Origin: Paenibacillus macerans
GTDB lineage: Bacteria > Bacillota > Bacilli > Paenibacillales > Paenibacillaceae
Assembly (NCBI RefSeq): GCF_900454495.1
Contig: NZ_UGSI01000002.1
Location: 2,143,001 to 2,207,000, forward strand
Length of the DNA stretch: 64,000 nt
Reading direction: 5' to 3'
Below are positions 1-8,941 of the stretch, in pieces. The position numbers and the translations under genes were made by a program. Under the pieces are notes generated by a model. That model was not told where the DNA came from. It made no database searches and was given only the letters and a program-made list of their open reading frames with translations. The number at the start of each line of letters is the position of its first letter. Within the stretch, counting starts at the first letter, position 1.

Positions 1-179
1 CGCGGTCCCTGCTCATCGCCGCGCAGTACCCCAAACAAACTGCCGAGCCGGTCTTGAACGAACTCCTGCGTAAAAGCGGACATTTTCTCCTTCACCAAGG
101 CGCGCAGCTCCCGCTCAAACCCGGGGGCCGCCGGAAATTCGGTCAGCTGTTTAAACAGCTGCTGCGTTTTTTCATTCAT
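1..179 (-). CDS. M42-family aminopeptidase, N-terminal part only
   Basis: The gene runs off the left edge of the window, so only the first 59 codons are visible. They begin MNEKTQQLFKQLTEFPAAPG and continue with FERELRALVKEKM. This is the typical start of M42 glutamyl aminopeptidases/endoglucanase-M-like metallopeptidases, where the 'L(T/S)xxPAxPGFE' motif opens the catalytic domain. The ATG at 177-179 is preceded by GGAGAG on the same strand. These enzymes are cytosolic, dinuclear-metal aminopeptidases that trim peptides. The metal ligands lie outside the window, so the family call rests on the N-terminal motif alone. Confidence 0.72.
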   Translation of the reverse strand, partial: MNEKTQQLFKQLTEFPAAPGFERELRALVKEKMSAFTQEFVQDRLGSLFGVLRGDEQGP

Positions 180-365
180 CTTGTTTCTCTCCTTTTTTTC
201 CTGCAAATGGCAAGGCCATACGCTTTCTACATTTAGTATGAACCACCTTGTTCCGATTGTCCATGCGCCTGAAAAGGCCTGTTCTTTTGCCGCCGGGCCA
301 AGCACCAAATTCGCGGCGGCGCATATACTTTAGCAAGCAAGGGGCCAAATAAGGGAGGCAAAAAA

Positions 366-443
366 ATGGAACTCCGCTCCATGGATTGGCTGTTGATCTG
401 TCTTCTCTTTATTCTGCTGGTCATCATTCTTTTGTACCTTTAA
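366..443 (+). CDS. 25-residue single-pass membrane peptide
   Basis: This is a very short ORF: ATG at 366, TAA at 441-443. It is preceded by AAGGGAGG at 351-358, a strong ribosome binding site at the right distance. The product starts MELRSMDWLLICLLF and is then almost entirely Leu/Ile/Val, so it should be one transmembrane helix with a short polar N-terminus. Strand and position just upstream of spoVA might suggest a small sporulation or stress membrane peptide, but I do not recognise a named family. The terminator at 517-550 follows, which fits a monocistronic transcript. Confidence 0.5.
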   Translation: MELRSMDWLLICLLFILLVIILLYL

Positions 444-516
444 AAACAAATAGGACGCCTTGGACGCCAGTTCCGTTGTTTGACGCTAATTGTTTTACCC
501 AAAACCCGGTGTCCCG

Positions 517-550
517 AACCCGCCAGAGCGATCTTTGGCGGGTTTTGTTT
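517..550 (+). terminator. Rho-independent terminator
   Basis: A 9-bp perfect stem (AACCCGCCA, 517-525, paired with TGGCGGGTT, 536-544) is followed by TTGTTTTG. It sits between the 25-residue peptide gene and spoVAC. Confidence 0.8.
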
Positions 551-660
551 TGTTCGCCGCTTGCCGCTATGGATGATTTACCAAACATAACAAGCCAGTC
601 GCTGACAAATAATGAATATACCGTGCTTATAAGGCATGAGCAGAAAAAGGAGGGATACCG

Positions 661-1161
661 TTGCCAACAAAAAGTAAACCGGGCGCCCGGGTGAAGCTGA
701 ACCATCTGCTGCTGACGGAAGAGGAGTACAAGCAGGTTGCCGACCAGCACAAGCCGAAGACAAACATCTTTGCCAATTGTCTCAAAGCTTTTCTGGTCGG
801 CGGTTTCATTTGTCTGATCGGACAAGGTATCCAGCAGTTGTTCATGACGTTTGCCGGGATGACGTCAAGGGAGGCGAGCAGTCCGACCGCCGCCGTGCTG
901 ATTTTGATTTCCGTCATTCTCACCTCGCTTGGGGTATACGATAAAATCGCGCAATGGGCCGGAGCGGGCACCGCCGTTCCCGTCACGGGCTTCGCCAACT
1001 CGATGTGCTCCTCCGCCCTCGAATCCAGGGCGGAAGGGCTGGTGCTTGGCGTTGGGGCCAACATGTTCAAGCTGGCGGGATCGGTGGTCGTGTTTGGCGT
1101 GGTGGCCGCTTTTATCGTAGGGGTGGTTTATGCGATTTTCGGTTTGGAGGGGGGCCACTGA
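661..1161 (+). CDS. spoVAC: Stage V sporulation protein AC
   Basis: SpoVAC is an inner-membrane subunit of the SpoVA complex, which moves Ca-dipicolinate into the forespore and releases it during germination. The 166-residue product has a basic/hydrophilic N-terminus followed by four hydrophobic segments. It carries the family-typical 'GVYDKIAQWAGAGTAVPVTGFANS' region; the same 'AGAG(T/A)(A/S)VP(V/I)T' signature recurs in SpoVAE below. The start is TTG at 661, with AAAGGAGGG just upstream. It overlaps spoVAD by one base (TGATG), so the two are translationally coupled. The operon is expected in the forespore under sigma-G, but I could not place a convincing sigma-G promoter. Confidence 0.93.
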   Translation: MPTKSKPGARVKLNHLLLTEEEYKQVADQHKPKTNIFANCLKAFLVGGFICLIGQGIQQLFMTFAGMTSREASSPTAAVLILISVILTSLGVYDKIAQWAGAGTAVPVTGFANSMCSSALESRAEGLVLGVGANMFKLAGSVVVFGVVAAFIVGVVYAIFGLEGGH

Positions 1162-2183
1162 TGCTAATTGGCGCACAAACTTGGGAGTTTCGGTCCAAAC
1201 CGGCGATCGTCGGGGCGGCCACGGTCGTCGGTCCCGAGGAAGGGGGCGGACCGCTCGGCGGGACTTTTGATTTCGTGTACGACAATCTGGAAATCGACGA
1301 AAAGACGTGGGAAAAGGCCGAACGCAAGCTGCTCGAGCATGCCTCCGCCCTCGCCCTGGTCAACGCGGGGATCGCCCGGGAGGAGTTGTCCTGCTTTGTC
1401 GGCGGCGATTTGATGAATCAGATCATCTCCGCCACGTTCGCGGCCAGGACCATCGCCGCTCCGTACCTCGGCGTCTTCGGGGCCTGCTCCACTTCCATGG
1501 AGGGCCTGGCGCTGGCCGCGCTGATTACGGATAGCGGAGCCGGACGGTACGTGATGGCCGGCACGGCAAGCCATAACTGCACGGCGGAGAAGCAGTTCCG
1601 TTATCCGACGGAATACGGCTCGCAGAAACCGGGGACGGCTCAATATACGATAACCGGGTCAGGATGCGCCGTCGTGTCTTCGCAAGGCCGGGGGCCGCGG
1701 ATCACACATGCCACGATCGGGCGAATCCAGGACCTCGGCGTGAAGGACCCGTTCAACATGGGGGCGGCGATGGCGCCCGCGGCCGCGGATACGCTGGTCT
1801 CCCATTTCCGCGACACCGGGCGGGGGCCGGAAGATTACGATTTAATCGTCACGGGGGACCTCGCCTCGGTCGGACATGCCATTGTCAAAGATATTTTGGC
1901 CAAAGACGGCGTACCGATGGATAAGACGGAATTTAACGATTGCGGGCTGATGATCTACGACCGCGGCAAACAGCCCTTCGTTATGGCCGGAGGCAGCGGC
2001 TGCGGCTGTTCCGCCGTGGTCGCCTACGGTTCGATTTTGCAAAAATTAAAAAACAAAGAGCTCGGCCGCGTGCTGGTCGTTGCCACCGGAGCGCTTTTGT
2101 CCCCGCTGTCCTATCAGCAGGGGGAAAGCATTCCCTGCATCGCCCATGCGGTCGCTCTGGAAAAGGAGGAAAGCGAATCATGA
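1161..2183 (+). CDS. spoVAD: Stage V sporulation protein AD
   Basis: SpoVAD is the soluble, thiolase-fold subunit of the SpoVA channel and binds dipicolinic acid on the spore inner membrane. The 340-residue protein begins MLIGAQTWEFRSKPAIV and contains the thiolase-like 'GVFGACSTSMEGLALAA' segment with its conserved Cys. Glycine-rich motifs ('GGSGCGCSAVV') lie near the C-terminus. I chose the ATG at 1161 because it overlaps the spoVAC stop; the open frame extends upstream but only as a shadow of spoVAC. It overlaps spoVAE by four bases (ATGA). Confidence 0.95.
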   Translation: MLIGAQTWEFRSKPAIVGAATVVGPEEGGGPLGGTFDFVYDNLEIDEKTWEKAERKLLEHASALALVNAGIAREELSCFVGGDLMNQIISATFAARTIAAPYLGVFGACSTSMEGLALAALITDSGAGRYVMAGTASHNCTAEKQFRYPTEYGSQKPGTAQYTITGSGCAVVSSQGRGPRITHATIGRIQDLGVKDPFNMGAAMAPAAADTLVSHFRDTGRGPEDYDLIVTGDLASVGHAIVKDILAKDGVPMDKTEFNDCGLMIYDRGKQPFVMAGGSGCGCSAVVAYGSILQKLKNKELGRVLVVATGALLSPLSYQQGESIPCIAHAVALEKEESES

Positions 2184-2530
2184 TTTATGTTTGGGCGTTT
2201 GTAATCGGCGGGTTGATTTGCGTTGTCGGGCAGCTGATGTTCGACGTGCTTAAATTGACGCCGGCGCATACGATGAGCACGCTGGTCGTTGTGGGGGCAA
2301 TCATGGACGGTTTGGGCTGGTACGATCCGCTTGTCAAATTCGCCGGGGCGGGGGCTTCCGTGCCGATCACCAGCTTCGGGAACTCGCTTGTTCACGGGGC
2401 GCTGACCGAACTTCAGCAACAGGGCTGGATCGGGGTCATTACCGGTATTTTCGAAGTCACCAGCGCGGGGATTTCTTCAGCGATCATCTTCTCCTTCCTG
2501 GCGGCCTTGGTCGTCCGGCCCAAAGGCTAG
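2180..2530 (+). CDS. spoVAE: Stage V sporulation protein AE (AEb type)
   Basis: This is a 116-residue membrane protein, the third member of the SpoVA channel set. It starts at an ATG overlapping the spoVAD stop and begins MIYVWAFVIGGLICVVGQ. Three or four hydrophobic segments are visible, plus the signature 'KFAGAGASVPITSFGNSL', which resembles that of SpoVAC. Length matches SpoVAEb. The larger spoVAA/AB/AF genes known from Bacillus operons are not present here; the compact AC-AD-AE form is common in Paenibacillus-type genomes. Confidence 0.93.
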   Translation: MIYVWAFVIGGLICVVGQLMFDVLKLTPAHTMSTLVVVGAIMDGLGWYDPLVKFAGAGASVPITSFGNSLVHGALTELQQQGWIGVITGIFEVTSAGISSAIIFSFLAALVVRPKG

Positions 2531-2638
2531 GAAATAAATAACAATCAGGCTTTTTGCGGGCCGGCGAGTGTACTCCCAATCTATCTTCATGTAAAATAGG
2601 TAGATATATACAGGGTTCTATTTGGGAGGGAAAAATAC

Positions 2639-3595
2639 GTGCCCGTACAACAGCAATCGATTCGAACTTTAACCGCCGTAAAAAATAATTTGGAATCGTG
2701 CATTTTAGGAAAATCTTTTGAAATCCATCTCCTGCTCTCCGCGCTGCTTGCCGGCGGACATGTATTAATCGAGGATGTCCCGGGTACGGGGAAAACGCAG
2801 CTGATCAAAGCCCTGGCCAAGTCCATGCGCGGCGATTACCGGCGGATTCAATGCAATCCCGACATTTTGCCCAGCGACATTACGGGCGTATCGGTGTTTC
2901 ATCCCCATGAGGAACGGTTCGTATTCCGGCCCGGGCCGGTGATGACCAATATTTTGCTGGCCGACGAAATCAACCGGGCGACCACGAAAACGCAGTCCGC
3001 GCTGCTGGAAGTGATGGAGGAGCGGAGCGTGACCGCCGACGGCATCACTTATGAGCTGCCGCGGCCTTTCATGCTGTGCGCGACCCAGAATCCGATCGAT
3101 TTTGAAGGAACATACATGCTTCCGGAGGCTCAATTGGACCGGTTTATGCTGAAGATCGGGCTCGGTTACCCCGATGCGGCCACCGAAAAATCGCTGCTCC
3201 GTTCCCACAGCCAGGGGCAGCCGGCCGATCAGCTGCAGCCGGTGACGACGATGGAAGAAATCGCGGCCATTCAGCAAGAAATCCGCGATGTGTATCTCAG
3301 TGAAGCGCTGGCCGATTACCTGCTGGACATCGTCCGCCGTACGCGCGAGCATCAAGACGTGTTGCTCGGAGCTTCGCCGCGCGCTTCGCTGGCTTTCGTG
3401 GCGGCCGCCAAAGCGTACGCTTTTTTGCAGGAGCGGGATTATGTACTGCCGGATGACATCAAGACGCTCGCGCCGTACGTGCTCGGCCACCGGATTTTGC
3501 TCCGTCCGGAATCCCGGCTAGGGCAAGTCCATGCCGCCCAGGTTCTGGAGCAAATCATGCGGCAGGTCCAGGTGCCGCTATCCGTAGGGCGGTAA
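2639..3595 (+). CDS. MoxR-type AAA+ ATPase
   Basis: This is a cytosolic AAA+ chaperone ATPase of the MoxR family (318 residues). It has Walker A GTGKT at residues 49-53, Walker B LLADE at about 106-110 followed by INRA, and the sensor region 'CATQNP'. MoxR proteins typically act on VWA or DUF58 substrate proteins during assembly of envelope or metal-containing complexes. The start is GTG at 2639 behind GGGAGGG. It is followed after 2 bases by a DUF58 gene and then a transglutaminase gene, the classic MoxR/DUF58/transglutaminase operon. The physiological target of this trio is unknown. Confidence 0.92.
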   Translation: MPVQQQSIRTLTAVKNNLESCILGKSFEIHLLLSALLAGGHVLIEDVPGTGKTQLIKALAKSMRGDYRRIQCNPDILPSDITGVSVFHPHEERFVFRPGPVMTNILLADEINRATTKTQSALLEVMEERSVTADGITYELPRPFMLCATQNPIDFEGTYMLPEAQLDRFMLKIGLGYPDAATEKSLLRSHSQGQPADQLQPVTTMEEIAAIQQEIRDVYLSEALADYLLDIVRRTREHQDVLLGASPRASLAFVAAAKAYAFLQERDYVLPDDIKTLAPYVLGHRILLRPESRLGQVHAAQVLEQIMRQVQVPLSVGR

Positions 3596-3597
3596 CT

Positions 3598-4866
3598 ATG
3601 CGGGAGTTTCTCGAAGGAGTTAAAGCGGGTCTTGCCAGCCGGAAATTTTGGAGAGTGGCCGCCGTATGGCTGATCTGTCTCCTGTACGTTTTGTTTCAGG
3701 GCGGCAAGACTTCGTTTATGTTGTTGATGATGGTATCGGTGCTGGCCGCTTATTGGGCGATCGGCGGGCTTGGCGGCGTGAAGCGGATCCGGGGCTCGCG
3801 GAATTTATCGCTCGAAGAACGCGGCGGAGTGCTGCAAGCGGGCCAGCAGGTGCTCGTCAGGCTTAGGCTGCAGCTCCCGGCGTTTATGCCGCTGCCTTAC
3901 CTCGTCATCCGCGAGACGCTGAAGCGCCACAACGGCGACACCTGGGCGTTTGAAGACAGTGTGGTTCCGTACTTTCGCGGACGCGCGGAACTGGTGTACA
4001 AGACGCCCCCGCTTGAGCGGGGGAAATACGTATTTGCCGGCACGACCTGCAGCGCCGAGGATATTTTCGGTTTGATGGAGCATACGGGGACGGTGCAGTC
4101 CGGCGGGGAGTTCCGCATCTTGCCGCGCACCGTGTTCATCCCGCATTGGGAGCTGTACAGCCGCAATTCGCGTCTGGCCGGGCCGGAGACGGCCATCTCC
4201 CTTTCGCGGCGGGAAACGACGCAGATTAACGGGGTACGCGACTACGTCTACGGCGACCGGATCTCCCGGATTCATTGGAACGCGACGGCCAAAACCGGTT
4301 CGTGGAAGTCCAAGGAGTTCGAGCATGAGTCGCTGCCGAAGACGGTTTTGCTGCTCGACGCCCATACGGCCAGCTATGCGGGCGCAGCCCAGTTTGAGCT
4401 GGCCGTGTCGGCGGCCGCCTCTTTGCTGGAGTATGGAGCTAGGGCGCGGATCAGCATGGGCATGGGCACGATGGGCAAAACGTTTCGCCTCTTTGCGCCC
4501 GCCGAAGGTTCTCTGGAACGCGAGCAGATGATCCATCATCTCGTGGACATCGACGCGGACGGTTACGGCAACCCTCTCGACAAGCTGGAATCGCATAAAG
4601 AATGGTTTCCGCCGGGGGCGTTTTTTATTCTCATCAGCCCGCTGGCCGATGAGAAGGCGCTGGGCATGCTGCGTTGGGCCAAAACGCGGCAAATGGTGCC
4701 GTATCATATCCAAATCGGCCGTGGGAACTCGGCGGGAGCCCAGCCGCGGGCCAATCGAAGCCAGCCTTCCGCCTGGCAGCGGACGCTTCGCGAGCAAGGG
4801 CTGGGGGGCGTCCAAATCGCTGCCCTCGGCGAGCTGCCGGCAGCCATGGGAGGTGCGAAGCTATGA
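3598..4866 (+). CDS. DUF58 domain protein, MoxR partner
   Basis: A 422-residue protein with two N-terminal membrane segments (about residues 18-34 and 40-56), a beta-rich middle and the DUF58 hallmark 'GVRDYVYGDRISRIHWN' at about residues 212-228. DUF58 proteins have a VWA-like fold and accompany MoxR ATPases. The ATG at 3598 lies two bases after the moxR stop. The C-terminus overlaps the transglutaminase start (ATGA at 4863-4866), so translation of all three genes is coupled. Confidence 0.9.
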   Translation: MREFLEGVKAGLASRKFWRVAAVWLICLLYVLFQGGKTSFMLLMMVSVLAAYWAIGGLGGVKRIRGSRNLSLEERGGVLQAGQQVLVRLRLQLPAFMPLPYLVIRETLKRHNGDTWAFEDSVVPYFRGRAELVYKTPPLERGKYVFAGTTCSAEDIFGLMEHTGTVQSGGEFRILPRTVFIPHWELYSRNSRLAGPETAISLSRRETTQINGVRDYVYGDRISRIHWNATAKTGSWKSKEFEHESLPKTVLLLDAHTASYAGAAQFELAVSAAASLLEYGARARISMGMGTMGKTFRLFAPAEGSLEREQMIHHLVDIDADGYGNPLDKLESHKEWFPPGAFFILISPLADEKALGMLRWAKTRQMVPYHIQIGRGNSAGAQPRANRSQPSAWQRTLREQGLGGVQIAALGELPAAMGGAKL

Positions 4867-7112
4867 TGACCACGGCGCCGCACTGGAAATGGTTTTCGTA
4901 CCGGCTGCTCGTGATGCTCTGGCTTACGGTCATCGCCATGCAGTGGATCGATTTTACCGAGCCGATCTGGTTTTCGGCCACGACCACGCTGGTCACGGTC
5001 ACCGTCATTACCATAGCGCTTATCGAAGTGCTGCTGCCGATCAAGGCCGCTTGGAGATGGACGGTCAAAATCGCGCTTGTTCTTGCCGGATGGAGGATCG
5101 TCTTGACCGGCTGCGGTGTTTACGTCCCTTACGGACCGCTGTTTCCCGACCAGATCCGCGGCATGGCGCTGTCCTTTGTTCCGTATATCTGGTTTTCGCT
5201 GGCGGCCTGGGCGCTCTTGGAACTGGCGGTTCGGCTGGTCGTCGGCCGCAAACGCATCCTGTTGTTTCTGGCGGTTCATCTGCTGGCGTTCACGATTTTG
5301 GACTCCTTTACTTCCTATTATCTATGGTCCAATGTCGCCTGGCTTGTTTTTGCCGGGCTGGGCTGGCTGGCCAGCTGGCATTTTTACGAATACCGGCTGA
5401 AATATCCGCAAGGGTGGCAGCGGCTGCGGCGGCAGCCGATCAAAGTCGCTATAAACATCGCCCTGGTGTTTGCCTGCGTCCTGCTGATCGGCATCAGCAT
5501 GCCGGCGGTTTCGCCGACGCTGACCGATCCCTACACGGCCTGGATCAAGCGCAGCGGCGGAGCGGGGGGCGACGCGGGAACAACGCTTGCGGGCGCTGTA
5601 GAAACTACGGGAACGGCCCTATCCCAGGAGCAAATTATGTCCGGATACAGCCGCGACGACAAGGACCTGGGCGACGGCTTCGAATTCAGTTACACGCCGG
5701 TCATGTCCGTATCCACGCCCGTCAGGTCATACTGGCGCGGGGAAACCCGCCGGATCTACTCGGGCAAGGGCTGGGCCGATCTGGAGGATGAGCCGCGGGA
5801 GACCGAGCGGTATCGGGGCGCCCCGTCCGACGGGCCGCTCGCCGCGGATCGTCCCGGGAAAGTCGAGACAAGACAGGTCGAGCAAATCATTACGATGAAC
5901 ACCGACCAGGAATATCCGGTGCTGTTCGGAGGCTACGCGATGGAGAGCGTCGAGCTGCTGGACGACCGGCAGCAGTCTGCCGATATGCGTTGGGCCCGGC
6001 GGGAAGGCGAACTGTTTTGGCACGGGTACCGCGATCCCGGCGATCTCCCGGATTATCCGCGAAAATACAAGGTTGTCGCAAATGTTCCGCTCATCCCGTT
6101 GCGGGAGCTGAAGCAGGCTGACTATGACGAGCTGTATCCGGAGCCCCCGGACGGGGAGTACTTGCAGCTTCCGGACAGCCTGCCGCAGCGGGTGAAGGAT
6201 CTGGCGCGGGAGATCACGGCGGAAGGGTCCACGCCGTATGAGAAAATGGAGCTGCTGCAGGCTTATTTGCGGCAAAACTTCGAATATACGAACAAGCCGG
6301 ACTTGTCCCGGCGCGAAAGCGGCGACTTCGTCGACAGCTTTCTGTTCGAAATCAAGCAGGGCTACTGCGATTATTATTCGACGGCGATGGTGATCATGGC
6401 CCGGTCGCTGGGGGTTCCGGCCAGGTGGGTGAAGGGCTACGCGCCGGGAACCCAGCCGAGCGAGGAAATGATGATGCGGAGTCCTGGGATCAGCGGGAAT
6501 TACACGGTAAGCAACGCCGACGCCCACTCTTGGGCGGAGCTGTATTTTGGCGATTACGGCTGGATTCCGTTCGAGGCGACGCCAGGCTTTGACGCGCCGA
6601 TTTTGCTCGCCGAGGAGGACAGCGTGGAGACGCTGGCGCCGGAGCCGGCTCAAGAGACGGAGACCGCAGCCATAGAAGAAAGTTTCCTGGACAAGATCGA
6701 TCCTGCCGTACTTCGCCGCGTATCCCTTATCGCGCTGCCCGTGCTGCTGGCTTGGGGACTGTATCAGGTTCGGAACGAGCTTTACTTCACTTGGCTGCGG
6801 CTGCGGTTGGGCCGGCCTTTAACGCCCGGCGAGAAGACGGTGTTCGAGACGCTGCGGGTGGTCAAAAGGCTGCGGCTCAGGGGGCTTACGCGCGGCGACC
6901 AGGAAACGCTGCGGGAAACGTTCGCCCGCTGGAAGCGGGAGAAGCCGCATTTGTCCGGCGCGCTCGACCCGCTGCTGGCCAGCTTCGAAAAAGCGAATTA
7001 CAGCTCCGCCTCCGTCTCGGAGGAAGAATGGCAAGCGGCCCGTCGTCTCGCCCGCGATCTGCTCAAGCGTACGAGCGGTCGCCGCGGCTGCGGACTGCCC
7101 ATGCAGCCTTAA
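4863..7112 (+). CDS. Transglutaminase-like membrane protein
   Basis: This 749-residue protein starts at an ATG overlapping the DUF58 stop. About six N-terminal hydrophobic helices (DUF3488-like region, residues about 10-215) are followed by an extracytoplasmic transglutaminase core. The catalytic Cys is C502 in 'GYCDYYSTAM' and the His is H555 in 'AHSWAELYF'. 'GWIPFEATPGF' then supplies Glu where many homologues carry the third-triad Asp. One further helix at about 620-640 precedes a C-terminal DUF4129-like domain. Such proteins probably act as proteases or cross-linkers at the membrane. A terminator follows at 7148-7176. Confidence 0.88.
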   Translation: MMTTAPHWKWFSYRLLVMLWLTVIAMQWIDFTEPIWFSATTTLVTVTVITIALIEVLLPIKAAWRWTVKIALVLAGWRIVLTGCGVYVPYGPLFPDQIRGMALSFVPYIWFSLAAWALLELAVRLVVGRKRILLFLAVHLLAFTILDSFTSYYLWSNVAWLVFAGLGWLASWHFYEYRLKYPQGWQRLRRQPIKVAINIALVFACVLLIGISMPAVSPTLTDPYTAWIKRSGGAGGDAGTTLAGAVETTGTALSQEQIMSGYSRDDKDLGDGFEFSYTPVMSVSTPVRSYWRGETRRIYSGKGWADLEDEPRETERYRGAPSDGPLAADRPGKVETRQVEQIITMNTDQEYPVLFGGYAMESVELLDDRQQSADMRWARREGELFWHGYRDPGDLPDYPRKYKVVANVPLIPLRELKQADYDELYPEPPDGEYLQLPDSLPQRVKDLAREITAEGSTPYEKMELLQAYLRQNFEYTNKPDLSRRESGDFVDSFLFEIKQGYCDYYSTAMVIMARSLGVPARWVKGYAPGTQPSEEMMMRSPGISGNYTVSNADAHSWAELYFGDYGWIPFEATPGFDAPILLAEEDSVETLAPEPAQETETAAIEESFLDKIDPAVLRRVSLIALPVLLAWGLYQVRNELYFTWLRLRLGRPLTPGEKTVFETLRVVKRLRLRGLTRGDQETLRETFARWKREKPHLSGALDPLLASFEKANYSSASVSEEEWQAARRLARDLLKRTSGRRGCGLPMQP

Positions 7113-7147
7113 GCCGGCGAAACGGCATTTGAATTTGCGTTCCCCCG

Positions 7148-7176
7148 CGCCCCCAGCGCGAGGGGCGTTTTCTTTT
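7148..7176 (+). terminator. Rho-independent terminator of the MoxR operon
   Basis: The stem CGCCCC (7148-7153) pairs with GGGGCG (7162-7167) and is followed by TTTTCTTTTT. A second small hairpin (TTGAGAG/CTCTCAA) lies at about 7181-7201. Confidence 0.75.
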
Positions 7177-7264
7177 TAAATTGAGAGTTGCTGCCTCTCA
7201 AAATATAGGCAGTTGGCGGCAGATTATGGTATAGTTTGTCGTATGGAAACTGAGGTGAACATAA

Positions 7265-7792
7265 TTGTTTGAGATATTTATACCGAAAAAACGCGTCGAC
7301 ACCGTGTTCGAAATCGACCTGGAGGAGCTGTACGCGGGTGGCTACCGGGGCATCATCACCGATTTGGACAACACCCTGGTCGGGGCCAAGGCGCCGCTCG
7401 CTACGCCCGAACTGATCGAATGGTTCGGGAAAGTGAAGCAATGCGGGTTTAAACTGGTCATTGTGTCAAACAATAATTGGGACAGGGTGTCGGCGTTTGC
7501 CAACCCTTTAAATATCGAGTTTGTGCATGCGGCCAAAAAACCGTCCGCCGCGGCGTTCCGCCGGGCGATGGAAATGATGGGACTGGCTCCGCAGGAAACG
7601 GTGGTGGTCGGCGACCAGTTGATGACCGACGTGTTCGGCGGCAACCGCCTGGATTTATACACGATCCTGGTTCTGCCGATTTCCGTGCAGGATGAAGGGC
7701 TGGGAACGCGCATCAACCGGCTGCTGGAGCGTATCGTCAAACGGCGGCTGGGCAAAGTTGGATTATGGCTGGAGGAGGAAAAAAAACGATGA
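7265..7792 (+). CDS. yqeG: YqeG-family HAD phosphatase
   Basis: A 175-residue HAD-superfamily IIIA hydrolase. The nucleophile motif is 'IITDLDNTLVGA', with motif II 'VIVSNN' and motif III/IV 'KKPSAAAF' and 'VVGDQLMTDVFG'. It belongs to the YqeG family found at the head of the Firmicutes yqe operon. The start is TTG at 7265 behind GAGGTGAA; no better ATG exists in frame. It overlaps yqeH by four bases. A physiological substrate is not settled for this family. Confidence 0.9.
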   Translation: MFEIFIPKKRVDTVFEIDLEELYAGGYRGIITDLDNTLVGAKAPLATPELIEWFGKVKQCGFKLVIVSNNNWDRVSAFANPLNIEFVHAAKKPSAAAFRRAMEMMGLAPQETVVVGDQLMTDVFGGNRLDLYTILVLPISVQDEGLGTRINRLLERIVKRRLGKVGLWLEEEKKR

Positions 7793-8916
7793 CGGAGGTA
7801 CGGGGAACAGCAAGCGTACTTCGCTGCAGCGGGTGCGGCATCGCCCTGCAAAGCGAGGCGCAGGATAAGCCGGGATATGTCCCGAGCGGGGCGCTCGCCA
7901 AAGAGCCGGTAATCTGCCAGCGCTGTTTTCGCATTAAAAATTACAACGAATCGTCTTCGGTGACGGTGGAGCAGGATGAATTCCTGCGGCTGCTGGCGCA
8001 AATCGGCGGCAAAAAGGCGCTTGTCATCCATATCGTCGACCTGTTTGACTTCCAGGGCAGCGTCATCTCCGGGCTGCAGCGGTTTATCGGCAACAACCCG
8101 GTGCTGCTCGCCGTGAACAAGATCGACCTGCTGCCGAAGGTGACGAACTGGAACAAGGTGCGGAACTGGGTGCAAAAGGAAGCGAAGGATATGGGGCTGA
8201 AGGTGGAGGACGTCGTGCTGTGCAGCGCCAAACAAAGCAGCGGGTTTGACCGCCTGCTGGAGGCGGTGGCGGCCCACCGCGGCGATCGCGACGTATACGT
8301 GGTCGGGGCGACCAATGTCGGCAAATCGTCGCTCATCAACCGGCTGATCCGCGATTACAGCGATTTGGAGCAGGAGCTCACCGTTTCGCGTTATCCGGGC
8401 ACGACGCTCGATATGGTCCATATTCCGCTCGATGACGGGCGCGAGATCATCGATACGCCGGGCATCGTGTATCCTTCGCGGTACAGCGAGATGGTGGCCC
8501 CCGGCGATCTGGGCGTCATTTTGCCGGAGAAGCCGCTGAAGCCGGCGGTTTATCAGTTGAATGAAGGGCAGACGTTATTTTTCGGCGGCTTCGGGCGTTT
8601 TGATTTCGTACAAGGGGATCGGCAATCGTTCACCTGTTTCGTCAGCGGGCGCGTGCCGATTCACCGGACGAAGCTGGCGCGGGCCGACGAGCTGTTCGCG
8701 GACCATGCGGGCGAGATACTGGCGCCGCCAAGCCGGGAAAACATAGACAAGCTTCCGGAATGGACACGGCACGAGTTCCGGATCGACAAGGGAAGCAGCA
8801 GCGATCTGTTCATTTCCGGCCTGGGCTGGATTAAAATCAACAGCGACGCCGGGGCCGTCGTGGCCGCCCATGTTCCGAAAGGAATCAAGGTGCTGGTGCG
8901 CCGCTCCTTAATTTGA
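7789..8916 (+). CDS. yqeH: Ribosome biogenesis GTPase YqeH
   Basis: A circularly permuted GTPase for 30S subunit assembly (375 residues). An N-terminal zinc finger (CSGCG at about 13-17, CQRC near 44) is followed by the G4 motif NKID before G1 'GATNVGKSSLIN' and G3 'DTPG', which is the diagnostic permuted order. I chose the ATG at 7789 rather than the in-frame ATG at 7765, because the GGAGGAGG at 7770-7777 then serves as ribosome binding site and the yqeG stop overlaps. Confidence 0.95.
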   Translation: MTEVRGTASVLRCSGCGIALQSEAQDKPGYVPSGALAKEPVICQRCFRIKNYNESSSVTVEQDEFLRLLAQIGGKKALVIHIVDLFDFQGSVISGLQRFIGNNPVLLAVNKIDLLPKVTNWNKVRNWVQKEAKDMGLKVEDVVLCSAKQSSGFDRLLEAVAAHRGDRDVYVVGATNVGKSSLINRLIRDYSDLEQELTVSRYPGTTLDMVHIPLDDGREIIDTPGIVYPSRYSEMVAPGDLGVILPEKPLKPAVYQLNEGQTLFFGGFGRFDFVQGDRQSFTCFVSGRVPIHRTKLARADELFADHAGEILAPPSRENIDKLPEWTRHEFRIDKGSSSDLFISGLGWIKINSDAGAVVAAHVPKGIKVLVRRSLI

Positions 8917-8941
8917 TCTTGAGGGGGCCGAGGGGGAAGTT

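Noticed and set aside
560..660. Search for a sigma-G promoter upstream of spoVAC
   Set aside because: A TGAATA at 611-616 has no acceptable -10 at 17-18 bp spacing.
3805..4815. Long open frame on the minus strand opposite the DUF58 gene
   Set aside because: Shadow frame in G+C-rich DNA: arginine/proline-rich product, no family motif, and fully overlapped by a gene with clear domains.
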